Assembly (NCBI RefSeq): GCF_000332355.1
Contig: NZ_KB235958.1
Span: 2,016,181 to 2,080,180, forward strand
Origin: Baaleninema simplex PCC 7105
GTDB lineage: Bacteria > Cyanobacteriota > Cyanobacteriia > Cyanobacteriales > Geitlerinemataceae
Direction of reading: 5' to 3'
Length of the DNA: 64,000 nt
Shown here: positions 35,105 to 44,298 of the stretch, one piece after another
How positions within the stretch are numbered: position 1 is the stretch's first letter
Layout of the letters: each line of letters opens with the position of its first letter
The notes under the pieces: model-generated
Seen by the model: the letters and a program-made list of their open reading frames with translations, nothing else
The model's database searches: none
Told to the model about the DNA's origin: nothing
Position numbers and translations under genes: made by a program

Positions 35105-36439
35105 ATGAGTGAAAATTCTTATGGCAACGCTCGCAGGATTAGCCTGTTTACCGCTAGTTGTCTCGTCGTAGCGAACACCATCGGAACCGGCGTCTTTACC
35201 AGTTTGGGATTTCAAGTCGTCGATATTCGGACAGGTTTTGCACTCCTGTTCCTCTGGGTCGTCGGTGGCGTGTTTGCCCTCTGCGGGGCGCTGTCTTACG
35301 GCGAACTGAGCGCTCTCATGCCGCGTTCGGGGGGAGAATATCACTTTCTCTCAGAGATTTACCATCCCGCGATCGGCTTTCTCTCGGGCTGGATTTCCGT
35401 GACTGTGGGCTTCGCCGCCCCCATCGCCTTAGCTGCGATGGCACTAGGGGACTACTTTACCAGCGTGTTTCCGATATTTTCGCCGATGGGGGTGGCCTTG
35501 TTCGTCACCATCGCCATTTCGATTCTCTATTCCCAAAAAACCGCGATCGGCAGTTATTTTCAAAACAGTACGACGGTGTTAAAAGTCGCGCTCATCGTCG
35601 TGTTAATCGTCTGCGGGCTAGTTTTGGCAACGCCCCAAGACTTAAGCTTCTTACCCTCACTCGACGACTTCAACGCCATTACTAGCGCCCCCTTTGCCGT
35701 ATCTCTAGTGTTCGTCACCTACTCCTATTCCGGTTGGAACGCGGCGGTTTACCTGGCCAGCGAAGTGGAGTCTCCCCAGCGCAACGTTCCTCGAGCATTG
35801 TTATTGGGAACCAGCATCGTGATGGTGTTGTACGTGGCCTTAAACTTCGTCTTTCTCTACAGTACGCCCATTGAAGACATGGCGGGACAAGTCGAAGTCG
35901 GTTATATCGCCGCTACCTCGATTTTTGGCGAACGGGGAGCGAAACTGATGGGATTGCTGATTTCTTTCGGGTTGGTGTCCTCCATTAGTGCCATGACTTG
36001 GGCCGGCCCTCGGGTGACTCAAGCCATTGGGGAAGATTTCGCAATTTTTCGGGGATTGGCGAAGAAAAACCGCCACGGTATCCCTCATTTTTCCTTGTGG
36101 CTGCAATTGGCGATCGCGATCGCTCTGATTATCACCTCTACGTTTGAAGCGGTGTTAACCTATCTAGGGTTTACGCTGACGCTATCCTCGTTACTCACCG
36201 TGTTGGGGGTGTTCGTGTTGCGAGTCAAACAACCCGAAACGCCTCGTCCTTACAAAACTTGGGGATATCCCCTGACGCCCCTTGTATTTGTGGGCATTAG
36301 TTTGTGGATTCTCGTCTTTGTCTTGACGAGCAAACCCGTCGAATCTCTGGCAGGCTTGGGAACGATCGCCCTCGGCTTACCCGTTTATTTTTGGGCGGCG
36401 AAACACCAACTCGCCTCGTCTCGCTCTCAATCTCGTTAA
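35105..36439 (+). CDS. APC-family amino acid/polyamine permease
   Basis: The protein (444 residues from ATG 35105) has about 12 membrane segments and the APC opening VVANTIGTGVFTSLGFQVVDI, with GxG-type substrate loop, and SYGELSALMPRSGGEYHFLSE typical of amino acid permeases. YSGWNAAVYLASEV matches the sixth helix region. The frame is open from 35003, but that leader is hydrophilic and non-family. Exact substrate is unknown. It is followed 22 bp later by a lipoprotein gene on the same strand. Confidence 0.92.
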   Translation: MSENSYGNARRISLFTASCLVVANTIGTGVFTSLGFQVVDIRTGFALLFLWVVGGVFALCGALSYGELSALMPRSGGEYHFLSEIYHPAIGFLSGWISVTVGFAAPIALAAMALGDYFTSVFPIFSPMGVALFVTIAISILYSQKTAIGSYFQNSTTVLKVALIVVLIVCGLVLATPQDLSFLPSLDDFNAITSAPFAVSLVFVTYSYSGWNAAVYLASEVESPQRNVPRALLLGTSIVMVLYVALNFVFLYSTPIEDMAGQVEVGYIAATSIFGERGAKLMGLLISFGLVSSISAMTWAGPRVTQAIGEDFAIFRGLAKKNRHGIPHFSLWLQLAIAIALIITSTFEAVLTYLGFTLTLSSLLTVLGVFVLRVKQPETPRPYKTWGYPLTPLVFVGISLWILVFVLTSKPVESLAGLGTIALGLPVYFWAAKHQLASSRSQSR

Positions 36440-36461
36440 ACCAATATTGCACCCCTAAATA

Positions 36462-37763
36462 ATGATGAACCAGAGTCAACTGCTGTCTGCTTTGTTTGCG
36501 ATCGCGTTCTGTGTGGGAGGACTTCAGGGATGTTCGACCCCCGACACCGACTCTGCGGCAGACACCTCCAGCGAAACGACGACAGAAACCACCACACCCG
36601 TCGAAGCCTCTTCCGCATCTTCCGACGTTACCGCAGACCCCACCACGGAATCGCCCTCTGACGCCCAAAGCCAAACGACAGACGCCGAGACAGTAGTTGA
36701 AGAAGACGACCCCTTAGCCGCCTTTGACGAGAAGCAAGTCCGCCTTCTCAGCGACACGGCGAAGTTTTTAGCGGGAATTCCCGTTGGTAAAGACAGTCCT
36801 CTGGCGACTCAGCAGCAAACCACAGCCTGGAACGACCACGCGGCTTATTTGGAATCGGCTTGGCAGCAACTCGAAGCACAACAGCTCTCGAAGGCGCGAT
36901 CGTGGGCGCAAAGCGAGTTACAATTCCTCAACGAGCGGACGCCGAATCTGTTCTATCCCTTTAGCGGTCCCGATTTTCTCTACGCCTATACTTTTTTCCC
37001 CGAGGCGACGGATTACGTTCTCGTGGCACTCGAACCGGTCGGCCGGGTTCCGTCGTTTGAAAACCTCTCACCCGCTGGGGTTCAGCAAAGACTTAGCGAT
37101 GCGAACCAGTCCCTGTACGCCATTTTGCAATATAGCTTTTTCCGCACGAACGCGATGGCGGAGGATTTAGACGAACAGGGCGTGTTGCCGATTTTGATGT
37201 TGTTTATGGGACGAACGAACCAGCGTGTTTTAGAGGTTCAGCACGTCGGGTTAGACGAGTCGGCGAACTTACAGCCAGTCGAACCGGGTGGTGCAGCAGC
37301 CCAAGGTTGGATCGACGGGGTGAAGATTACGTTCGTACCGGAAGGGGAAACGGTTCCGAAAACGTTATATTATTTTTCCACGGATTTGTCTGACGAGGGG
37401 TTAGCACAAACGCCGGAATTTTTGAAATTCGTGGGTCAGTTCGATCGCCCGGTGACGTATTTGAAAGCAGCGTCGTATTTGATGCACAACGATTATTTTT
37501 CGCAAATTCGCAATACGATTTTATCGAGCAGCCAAGCGGTGTTGCAGGACGATTCGGGAATTCCGCTGCGCTTTTTCGATCCGTCGAATTGGAACCGTCA
37601 GTTTTACGGCAGTTACGTACGCCCGATCGACTTGTTCGCTCAACGCTATCAGGCAGATTTAAGGGAAGCGTACGCCACCGACCCGACTGTAGCGCCGTTG
37701 AATTTTGGAATCGGATATAAGTACTATCAAGATGCTAATTTGATGCTGGCGATTCCTGAATAA
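36462..37763 (+). CDS. conserved lipoprotein of unknown function
   Basis: The 433-residue protein has a lipoprotein signal: hydrophobic LLSALFAIAFCVGG and lipobox L-Q-G-C with lipidation at Cys24. A Thr/Ser/Glu-rich linker (25-85) follows, then a folded region (from about 90) with FYPFSGPDFLYAYTFFPEA, LQYSFFRTNAM and YVRPIDLFAQRYQADL. The F-Y-P-F-S-G-P-D-F motif is seen in widespread bacterial lipoproteins of unknown role. Probably located in the periplasm, anchored to a membrane. Confidence 0.78.
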   Translation: MMNQSQLLSALFAIAFCVGGLQGCSTPDTDSAADTSSETTTETTTPVEASSASSDVTADPTTESPSDAQSQTTDAETVVEEDDPLAAFDEKQVRLLSDTAKFLAGIPVGKDSPLATQQQTTAWNDHAAYLESAWQQLEAQQLSKARSWAQSELQFLNERTPNLFYPFSGPDFLYAYTFFPEATDYVLVALEPVGRVPSFENLSPAGVQQRLSDANQSLYAILQYSFFRTNAMAEDLDEQGVLPILMLFMGRTNQRVLEVQHVGLDESANLQPVEPGGAAAQGWIDGVKITFVPEGETVPKTLYYFSTDLSDEGLAQTPEFLKFVGQFDRPVTYLKAASYLMHNDYFSQIRNTILSSSQAVLQDDSGIPLRFFDPSNWNRQFYGSYVRPIDLFAQRYQADLREAYATDPTVAPLNFGIGYKYYQDANLMLAIPE

Positions 37764-37809
37764 TAAATTGTAGCGATCGCGTCGGGGTGCTGTTGTGGGG
37801 TGATGAGGA

Positions 37810-38277
37810 ATGTCTCAAGAAAACAGATCGAACAGTTTAATACGCTGGCTTCGACAATTGTTAAGCGATGACGGCTTTGTGGACGCGGTCGAACGGGTTC
37901 AAGTCATCGTGGCAAAAATCCTTTCGATCGCCATGCTCGTCGTCATTTTTGAGGCAGTTTGGGATTTAAGTACGACAATTTTTTCGAGTTTGGTTTTGAG
38001 CGATCTTACGTATTTCAAAAAGACGCTGTTTGAAATTTTTGGTCTATTTTTAAATGTATTAATTGCCTTAGAAATTCTTGAGAATATTACAGCATATCTC
38101 AGGAAACACGTTTTTCAAGTCGAGTTAGTCATTGCCACTTCTTTAATTGCTGTCGCTCGAAAAATCATTATTCTAGATTTAGAAAAAACATCGGGCTTGG
38201 ATATTATTGGCTTAGCCAGTGCAGTTTTTGCACTTTCAATTAGTTATTGGTTGATGCGAACCGTAAGCCGAAACTGA
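37810..38277 (+). CDS. PsiE-like phosphate-starvation-inducible membrane protein
   Basis: The 155-residue protein has four membrane helices in the PsiE pattern: AKILSIAMLVVIFEAVWDL, LFEIFGLFLNVLIALEILEN, ELVIATSLIAVARKIIILD and LASAVFALSISYWL. The V-x-x-A-x-I-A-x-x-R-K-I-I-I-L-D segment is characteristic. PsiE function is not established; E. coli psiE responds to phosphate starvation. No pho box is evident to me here. Confidence 0.82.
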   Translation: MSQENRSNSLIRWLRQLLSDDGFVDAVERVQVIVAKILSIAMLVVIFEAVWDLSTTIFSSLVLSDLTYFKKTLFEIFGLFLNVLIALEILENITAYLRKHVFQVELVIATSLIAVARKIIILDLEKTSGLDIIGLASAVFALSISYWLMRTVSRN

Positions 38278-38404
38278 GTTAAAAAGGTTAAATTTCAGTG
38301 GAATTGTCGGTTGAGTGGAGCGAAGGCGAAACCCAAAAAAACGCCAAGCATTCGATTAAAAACTCACCACAGAGACACAGAGAACACAGAGATTTAACCT
38401 TTAA

Positions 38405-39133
38405 TTACCATTGAAAGCGATCGCCGAGATAGTATTGGCGCACCAAGGGGTTGTCGTAGAGTTCGCGGGGACTTCCAGAGGCGAGGATTTCTCCCTCTCG
38501 CATGATGTAGGCGCGATCGGTGATTTCGAGGGTTTCGCGGACGTTGTGATCGGTGATGAGAATACCGATATTGCGATCGCGCAGTCGAGCGATGAGCTGT
38601 TGAATATCGGCGACGGCGATGGGGTCGATTCCGGCGAAGGGTTCGTCGAGCAGCAAAAATAGCGGTTCGCCATATCCGGTCGAGAGCGATCGCGCGATTT
38701 CCGTGCGTCGCCGTTCTCCCCCAGACACTTGAATTCCCAGCGTCGAAGCCACTTTGTCTAAACGAAACTCCGAGAGGAGGAAATCGAGGCGTTTTCCCCA
38801 CTCCCGTCTCGGAACGCCCGTTTGCTCGAAGACTAACAACAGATTATCGCGAACCGTCAGATGGCGAAAAATACTCGGTTCTTGGGCGAGATAGCCGATT
38901 CCCATTTTCGCCCGTCGGTGCATTGGGAGCGTTGTAATATCGCGATCGTCGAGCCAAACCCGGCCGCGATCGGGCTTCACTTGTCCCGTCACGATACAAA
39001 ACGTTGTGGTTTTTCCCGCCCCGTTGGGTCCGAGTAACCCAACCACTTCGCCCTGACTCACCGACAAATTAACTCGGCTGACGACAGGGCGCTTGCTATA
39101 GGATTTGTGAATGTTATCGAGGACGATTCTCAT
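38405..39133 (-). CDS. lptB: LPS export ABC transporter ATPase LptB
   Basis: LptB powers extraction of lipopolysaccharide from the inner membrane with LptFG. The 242-residue protein has Walker [11 protein letters not shown], the Q-loop LAQEPSIFRHLTV, signature VSGGERRRTEIARS, Walker B FLLLDEPFAGIDPIAV, and H-loop ITDHNVRETL. The L-A-Q-E-P-S-I-F-R and D-H-N-V-R-E-T-L motifs separate LptB from other ABC ATPases. The lptA gene lies 217 bp upstream on the same strand, split from it by a repeat. lptF/G are not in the window. Confidence 0.96.
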   Translation of the reverse strand: MRIVLDNIHKSYSKRPVVSRVNLSVSQGEVVGLLGPNGAGKTTTFCIVTGQVKPDRGRVWLDDRDITTLPMHRRAKMGIGYLAQEPSIFRHLTVRDNLLLVFEQTGVPRREWGKRLDFLLSEFRLDKVASTLGIQVSGGERRRTEIARSLSTGYGEPLFLLLDEPFAGIDPIAVADIQQLIARLRDRNIGILITDHNVRETLEITDRAYIMREGEILASGSPRELYDNPLVRQYYLGDRFQW

Positions 39134-39146
39134 GCTTTAGAGCATC

Positions 39147-39330
39147 CGGAACAAGGGAGAGGGGGAGAGGGGGAGAGGGGGAGCAAAGGAGAGGGGGAGA
39201 GGGGGAGCAAAGGAGAGGGGGAGAAACTATTAACTGTTCCCCGTTCCCTGTTCCCTGTTCCCTGTCTTCACTGGTGACTGGTGACTGGTGACTGGTGACT
39301 GGCGACTGTCACCTCATCATCCCTTCACGG
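39147..39330. repeat. composite polypurine/GTTCCC/CTGGTGA repeat
   Basis: The same three-block structure as at 27421-27590 lies between lptA and lptB: GAGGGGGA units, GTTCCCTGTTCCC units, then TGACTGG heptamers. A second short heptamer block is at 39975-40032, on the other side of lptA. Confidence 0.8.
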
Positions 39331-39350
39331 GTGGGTGACTGGAACACTCT

Positions 39351-39803
39351 TCACTGGATAGGTGGCGCTGCGGGGGCGGAGGGGCGATCGGGTTGAGTGT
39401 TTTCGGGAATCAGATAAATCGACTCAACTTGACGGTTGGGGAGCGGTTGTGCGACAAACAGTCCTTCGTCGATCAGATACGTGACGACTTCCCCGCGAAT
39501 GCTGTTTCCTTCTTGCAAGACATAGACGTTTCCGGTCAAGACGAGACGGCGTTCGTTGCTGAAATACTGCGCCTGGTTTGAGGTCGCTTGGATGTCGCGT
39601 GCGGGATAGTTGATTTGGACGTTGCCCCTGGCGGTGACGATACCCGTGCGGGCGTCGGCTTCTTGCACGTCGGCGCGAACTGTCAGAGGGGTACTGCTTC
39701 CGGCGACTTGAGAGGTTGTTGGTGTGGCGATCGCTCCACCGAGGGCGACGGGAAGAGACAGGGCTAAAGCCAAACGGAGTTTAGCGAAGGCGAGACGTTT
39801 CAT
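39351..39803 (-). CDS. lptA: LptA/OstA-like LPS transport periplasmic protein
   Basis: LptA bridges the periplasm in lipopolysaccharide transport. From ATG 39803 the protein has 150 residues with a signal peptide (LRLALALSLPVALGGAIA) and an OstA-type beta-jellyroll: LTVRADVQEADARTGIVTARGNVQINYP, DIQATSNQAQYFSNERRLVLTGNV, and GEVVTYLIDEG. The frame extends upstream by 32 codons, but the chosen ATG begins the signal sequence. The lptA-lptB order is conserved in bacteria. Confidence 0.9.
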   Translation of the reverse strand: MKRLAFAKLRLALALSLPVALGGAIATPTTSQVAGSSTPLTVRADVQEADARTGIVTARGNVQINYPARDIQATSNQAQYFSNERRLVLTGNVYVLQEGNSIRGEVVTYLIDEGLFVAQPLPNRQVESIYLIPENTQPDRPSAPAAPPIQ

Positions 39804-39974
39804 ATCGGTTGCAAGAGGCTCGATTCGACAGCCAAGACGGAAACACGCAGAGCGTTCGAGCGATCGCGGATACCGCGATCGGTACTCCAATGGTATCAAG
39901 TGTTGGTAGAGACGACGCTTCTACTGGGACAGTTTGCTGAAGTGACGGATCGGGGAATCGATCGTTGATAACTG

Positions 39975-40032
39975 TCTTCACTGGTGACTGGTGACTGGTG
40001 ACTGGTGACTGTAAAAAACTGGTGACTGTCTT
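39975..40032. repeat. short STRR heptamer block
   Basis: Tandem TGACTGG heptamers lie between lptA and the DUF309 gene, flanked by CTGTCTTC as in the larger composites. Confidence 0.75.
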
Positions 40033-40449
40033 CTAGGTTGAGCTTTCCACCGTCTGAATTTTGGGAAGGAGTAACGTGGGGGGGTCGGTGGCGTCTCCAC
40101 TCAAGCCATATTTTGCTGCAAATTCGGCGACGCGATCTTCTCCTGCTTGTTGGAGGGTTTGCAGGCTGTAGATCGCCCCTAAAAACAATGTTTCGACATC
40201 GATCGTCTCGTACTCGGGGCGGTAGCGACGCAGACGGTTCGTTCCTTCCCCGAGCAAAATCAGACAGCCTTTCCAATTGTGGTTGCTCAGGTGGTAATAG
40301 CCGACAGCAATTTGAAGGATGCCTTGAAAAAAGGTTTTGTCGGGGTCTATGGCTTCGAGCCAAATGGCTTCGAGGGTATCGTGACAGGGGTAAAATTCGC
40401 CTGCGTTGAATTCATCGACACCTTGCCAAAATGCTTGGGGAAATTCCAT
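40033..40449 (-). CDS. DUF309 domain protein
   Basis: The 138-residue protein contains the DUF309 signature FWQGVDEFNAGEFYPCHDTLEAIWLE followed by FFQGILQIAVGYYHLSNHNWKGCLILLGEGTNRL. The two H-containing motifs (F-Y-x-C-H-D-T-L-E and Y-Y-H-L) resemble a metal or ligand site. Function is unknown; the family is widespread in cyanobacteria, chloroplasts and firmicutes. The start MEFPQAFWQ is the first ATG. Confidence 0.9.
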   Translation of the reverse strand: MEFPQAFWQGVDEFNAGEFYPCHDTLEAIWLEAIDPDKTFFQGILQIAVGYYHLSNHNWKGCLILLGEGTNRLRRYRPEYETIDVETLFLGAIYSLQTLQQAGEDRVAEFAAKYGLSGDATDPPTLLLPKIQTVESST

Positions 40450-40505
40450 CAGTTACGAACCTTGGGCATTTGTCGCTCTATTTTCCATCAGATCTCGACG
40501 ATCGC

Positions 40506-40691
40506 CTATTGCCCGAATTCCACTCGCGCCTGTTCGACAATATCTACGGTAACGATGCCGGATTCAGAATCCCGTGCCATTTCCTCAATGCGCTGGCGAG
40601 CTTGCGATCGCACGAAAAACGGAATGTTTTTAAACTTCGCCGTAGCTTCGACGGTCCATTGTAGGTCGTCAGCAAAATTAGACTGTTCCAT
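40506..40691 (-). CDS. PCP-reductase-domain small protein
   Basis: The 61-residue protein corresponds to the C-terminal domain of the light-independent protochlorophyllide reductase ChlB subunit, found as a stand-alone protein in cyanobacteria. The features are [20 protein letters not shown] and [24 protein letters not shown]. In ChlB this segment closes the active site; the role of the separate form is not known. It lies upstream of DUF309 on the same strand, 56 bp away. Confidence 0.87.
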   Translation of the reverse strand: MEQSNFADDLQWTVEATAKFKNIPFFVRSQARQRIEEMARDSESGIVTVDIVEQARVEFGQ

Positions 40692-40906
40692 ATTTCTCTC
40701 TGAATCGTTGGACTGAGACGACTCGTCCCCCCTATTTTAGACCGATTCGAGGCGGTATAACGGTCGTGCGGCGCGATCGCGATGTTTTGGCGACGTTGCG
40801 ATCGTGGTAAGGTGAAGTAATGTAAAGATTATGAACGTTACGTTAAAATACACAGCATCGCTATAACAAACGCCATAACCCATCGAGACTCCAACGATCG
40901 CGAACT

Positions 40907-41707
40907 ATGCAGCACTTAACTTTCAAACGAATTGTGGTGTCCCTAGCAGCGGTGTGCTTCGCCGTAACCTCGTGGGCGATCGCACCCGCCGCCTATGCCT
41001 ACGACAATCCCGAACTGCTTCCAGAGGTCGAAACTCCCATCATCGACCTCGCCGAAGCCCTCACCAGCACTCAAGAAGAGCAACTCGTCGCCGACTTAGA
41101 ACGCCTCGAAACCGAAACCGGATACAAACTGCGGGTGTTGACCCAATTCGATCGCACCCCCGGCAGAGCGGTCAAAGACTTCTGGGGACTCGATGACAAA
41201 AGCGTCCTGCTCATTGCCGACCCCCGAGGGGGCAACCTCCTCGGCTTCAACGTCGGAGACGCCGTTTACTCCTTACTACCGCGCACCTTCTGGATCGAAC
41301 TGCAAACCCGCTACGGCAACCAGTTCTTCGTGCGGGATAACGGCGAAGACCAATCCATTTTGCAATCTCTAAAATCTGTCGAATCCTGCCTGCGTCAAGG
41401 CGGTTGCCGCGTCGTACCGGGACTGCCTCGCGAACAGTGGATTCTCACCCTCGTCACCTCCGTCATCGGCGGTCTCGTCTGTGGATTTGCCGCACAGCCG
41501 AGAGGCGGAAAACTCGTCGCTTGGCAATGGGCGTTAATCTTTTCTCCCCTGTGGGGCATCCTGTTCGTCGCCTTCGGTATCGGGCCGGTGATCAGCCGCA
41601 CGTCCGACTGGCTGCCGCTGTTGCGAAACGTTCTGGGCTTCGTTCTCGGGGCGTTGGTGGCTTATCTGACGCCAATTATCGATCGCTCCTCGCCGTCAGA
41701 AACCTAA
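40907..41707 (+). CDS. psb32: TPM domain protein, Psb32-like photosystem II repair protein
   Basis: Psb32/TLP18.3 proteins of the thylakoid lumen aid photosystem II repair. The 266-residue protein has a signal peptide with A-x-A-Y-A-Y cleavage near residue 31, a TPM domain (about 35-180: IDLAEALTSTQEEQLVADLERLETETGYKLRVLTQ, DFWGLDDKSVLLIADPRGG), and three C-terminal membrane segments that anchor it. Two Cys (ESCLRQGGCRVV) lie just after the TPM domain. The 170 bp upstream of the ATG are AT-rich and likely hold the promoter. Confidence 0.88.
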   Translation: MQHLTFKRIVVSLAAVCFAVTSWAIAPAAYAYDNPELLPEVETPIIDLAEALTSTQEEQLVADLERLETETGYKLRVLTQFDRTPGRAVKDFWGLDDKSVLLIADPRGGNLLGFNVGDAVYSLLPRTFWIELQTRYGNQFFVRDNGEDQSILQSLKSVESCLRQGGCRVVPGLPREQWILTLVTSVIGGLVCGFAAQPRGGKLVAWQWALIFSPLWGILFVAFGIGPVISRTSDWLPLLRNVLGFVLGALVAYLTPIIDRSSPSET

Positions 41708-41793
41708 CGATTGCAATTGGGATGTCGCGATCGCTAAAGCCGACCTGATAAGCTGAAAGCGACTTTTCAATCCGTTCGTGGCGTCCCAACCCT

Positions 41794-42426
41794 ATGGAGT
41801 GGCATATTACAGAAGCTCAAGGACTCGGTGTCGTCGATCGCGAATTCGGCGATCGTGAATTTTCACCGGCCGAATATCACATCGTGCGTCAAGTGGTTTA
41901 CGAAACCGCTGACTTTGAATACAAAAACCTAATCCGTTTTTCCGAAACCGCACTGCAAGAAGGTGCAGCTGCCCTAGCCGCCCGAACGACCATCGTTGTA
42001 GACGTTCCCATGGTGCAAGTGGGCATCACCCCCAACATCATGGACACCTTTGCCAACCCCGTCTATTGCAGTATGGAGGCCCTCACCCGGCCTCAAAAAG
42101 AAAAAACGCGGGCGGCTTGGGGCATCGAAACCTTGGCGCGACGCTATCCCGAAGGCATCTTCGTCATCGGTCAGTCTCAAACCGCATTAACCTCCCTCGT
42201 GGAGTTAATCGAAACCGAATCTATCCGTCCTGCGTTGGTGGTGAGTACTCCAGCCGGATTTATGGGGGTTGACGTTCTCAAAGAGCGGTTGAACGATTCC
42301 CGCGTCCCTCACATTCGCAGTGCCGGACGCAAAGGTTCCGCCGTCGTGGCCGTCGCCATCCTCAACAGCTTAGTCGATTTAGCGTGGCAAGCCTACGGGC
42401 AAGACAACAGCATCGTTGCGACCTAG
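41794..42426 (+). CDS. cobH/cbiC: precorrin-8X methylmutase
   Basis: The enzyme moves a methyl group from C11 to C12 in corrin ring synthesis (vitamin B12). The 210-residue protein matches CobH/CbiC along its length: EYHIVRQVVYETADFEY, TTIVVDVPMVQVGIT, VIGQSQTALTSLVELI, RPALVVSTPAGFMGV and HIRSAGRKGSAVVAVAILNSL. In CobH/CbiC the motif RxIH(x)TxDF contains a catalytic His; here the aligned residue is Tyr (VVYETADF). I believe related cyanobacterial proteins share this, but it deserves a check. It follows psb32 by 86 bp on the same strand. Confidence 0.93.
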   Translation: MEWHITEAQGLGVVDREFGDREFSPAEYHIVRQVVYETADFEYKNLIRFSETALQEGAAALAARTTIVVDVPMVQVGITPNIMDTFANPVYCSMEALTRPQKEKTRAAWGIETLARRYPEGIFVIGQSQTALTSLVELIETESIRPALVVSTPAGFMGVDVLKERLNDSRVPHIRSAGRKGSAVVAVAILNSLVDLAWQAYGQDNSIVAT

Positions 42427-42699
42427 CAGATCCTCGAAACGAAACGCGTCTCGAGATATCCGGTCGTGGAAAGCGATCGCCGACAGACTCGTACAGTATC
42501 GTATCGTCCCGATCGAGAAGCGATCGAGGACAACGGGTGCGTTCGATGCGGATATTGCCCTTAATTTGGTTCGGTTGGTGCGACGTATCCCAAGCTCCCT
42601 TCGGGATACCCTAGTAATACCGACATTGCAAATTCTCTTGCAATGTCGAGATTGTCAATTCATCCGATCGCCGCATATCGATCCAAGAATGGAGTTGTC

Positions 42700-44199
42700 G
42701 TGAAGTTGTTCCGTCTACCCACGTTCAGTCAACTATTGAGTCAAAGCGATCGCCTGAGTCTGGGGCGTCCTGAGTGTCGTAGCGCCCGACACGCCGACCG
42801 TCAATGGCGGGCTGCCGTAGACGCCCTCAACGCACTGTTAAATCCCATCTGTCGAGGCGATGGCCAGACGGACTCCATGCCGTCGGGTTGCGTTCTGTCT
42901 GCACCGACGCCGATTCTCTGCAACGCAGACCTCCTCGATCGCTTCTCCACCTGGACGATTTCTCCAACTGGAACGGACGACGCGGCCTCGCGATCGCACT
43001 ACTGCCTACCGAGTGCCACTCCCAACACGGCCACTCACCTCTCGTCTCACCTCAACACCCTATCTCTCCCGAAAGACGACCCCCTGACTCGCGAACAGTT
43101 CTGTTTGACCTTCGCCACCCATTTCAGCCTCGTTATGGTACGAGGAACCGACGAAACGGGTGCGCCCGTGTTTCAGTTTTCCTTCGACCCGCACGTCGTC
43201 GATCGCGCTTGGCAAGCCCTGCGACAACAACTTCACACCACCCATCCCGACGCGATCGCCAACCTCGACGGCCTCGTCGAACGCTTCGCCCCCGTCGAAC
43301 CCCACTACAAAACCGTCATGCAATTTAGCGAAGCCGTGTTGCAGACGCTTCCCGACCCCGATACCACTGAAGAACGACGGGTATCTTCAAGCACGCGTCA
43401 GGTTCGACAAAACCGCGACGCGGCGAAACCCCAACGCGAACGATGGGCGCAATTTCAGACCGCGTTTCGCGTGAACGTGTCCTCCGATTCAGGGTCGGCG
43501 GCGGCCTTTGCCCCCGATGTGGAACTGTTACAAGCGATCGCCCACGAAGTCCGCACGCCGTTAAGTACCATCCGCACGTTTACGAAGATGTTGCTGAAGC
43601 GGAAGGACTTAGCCCCCGACGTGCTGCGGTGGCTAGAAAGTATCGATCGCGAATGTAGCGAACAGATCGATCGCTTCGGATTAATTTTTAAAGCCGTCGA
43701 ACTCGAAACCTGCAAACCTCAGCATCGAGTTCAACTGACAACCACATCTCTGGCCGACGTGGTCAACAGTTGCATTCCCCGCTGGCAGAAACAAGCCAGC
43801 CGTCGCAGTCTGAAACTAGACGTACTGCTACCGCAGAAAATGCCCCAAGTCATCAGCGATCCCAACCTACTCGATCGCGTGTTGACCGGAACCGTCGATC
43901 GCTTTACCAGTCAGCTTCCGCTCGGAAGTTACGTACAGGTCAAAGTCATGCTCGCCGGACACCAACTGAAGTTACAACTCAAAGCCAGTTCCCAAACCCA
44001 AACCAATTCCAGTTGTGCCACCAACGCACCCTTGAAGTCGATCGGTCAACTCCTCAACTTCCAACCCGAAACCGGAAACATCAGTCTTAACTTGTCAGCG
44101 ACGAAAAACCTCTTTCACGCCCTCGGCGGTAAACTCATCGTCCGCAACCGTCCCCAGCAGGGAGAAGAATTGACGATTTTCCTACCGCTGGAGCGGTGA
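42700..44199 (+). CDS. sensor histidine kinase, divergent
   Basis: From GTG 42700 (GGAG at 42691-42694) the protein has 499 residues. The N-terminal half (to about 265) has no recognised sensor fold and no clear membrane helix, so it seems to be a cytosolic sensor. The dimerisation/phosphoacceptor box is LLQAIAHEVRTPLSTIRTFTKM, with the phosphorylated His in AHEVRTP. The ATPase part is divergent: QVISDPNLLDRVL takes the place of the N box, and a final ALGGKLIVRNRPQQGEELTIFLPL is recognisable. The central G boxes are weak and a Gln/Ser/Thr-rich stretch interrupts them, so kinase activity is uncertain. No response regulator is adjacent. Confidence 0.82.
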   Translation: MKLFRLPTFSQLLSQSDRLSLGRPECRSARHADRQWRAAVDALNALLNPICRGDGQTDSMPSGCVLSAPTPILCNADLLDRFSTWTISPTGTDDAASRSHYCLPSATPNTATHLSSHLNTLSLPKDDPLTREQFCLTFATHFSLVMVRGTDETGAPVFQFSFDPHVVDRAWQALRQQLHTTHPDAIANLDGLVERFAPVEPHYKTVMQFSEAVLQTLPDPDTTEERRVSSSTRQVRQNRDAAKPQRERWAQFQTAFRVNVSSDSGSAAAFAPDVELLQAIAHEVRTPLSTIRTFTKMLLKRKDLAPDVLRWLESIDRECSEQIDRFGLIFKAVELETCKPQHRVQLTTTSLADVVNSCIPRWQKQASRRSLKLDVLLPQKMPQVISDPNLLDRVLTGTVDRFTSQLPLGSYVQVKVMLAGHQLKLQLKASSQTQTNSSCATNAPLKSIGQLLNFQPETGNISLNLSATKNLFHALGGKLIVRNRPQQGEELTIFLPLER

Positions 44200-44298
44200 T
44201 GAGGGAATGAGGAGGGAAAAACTGTTTACTGTCTTCACTCTTCACTCTTCACTGAAAAAAATGCCGGGAATCTTAACCGTTTAAGGTTGCCATAGACT

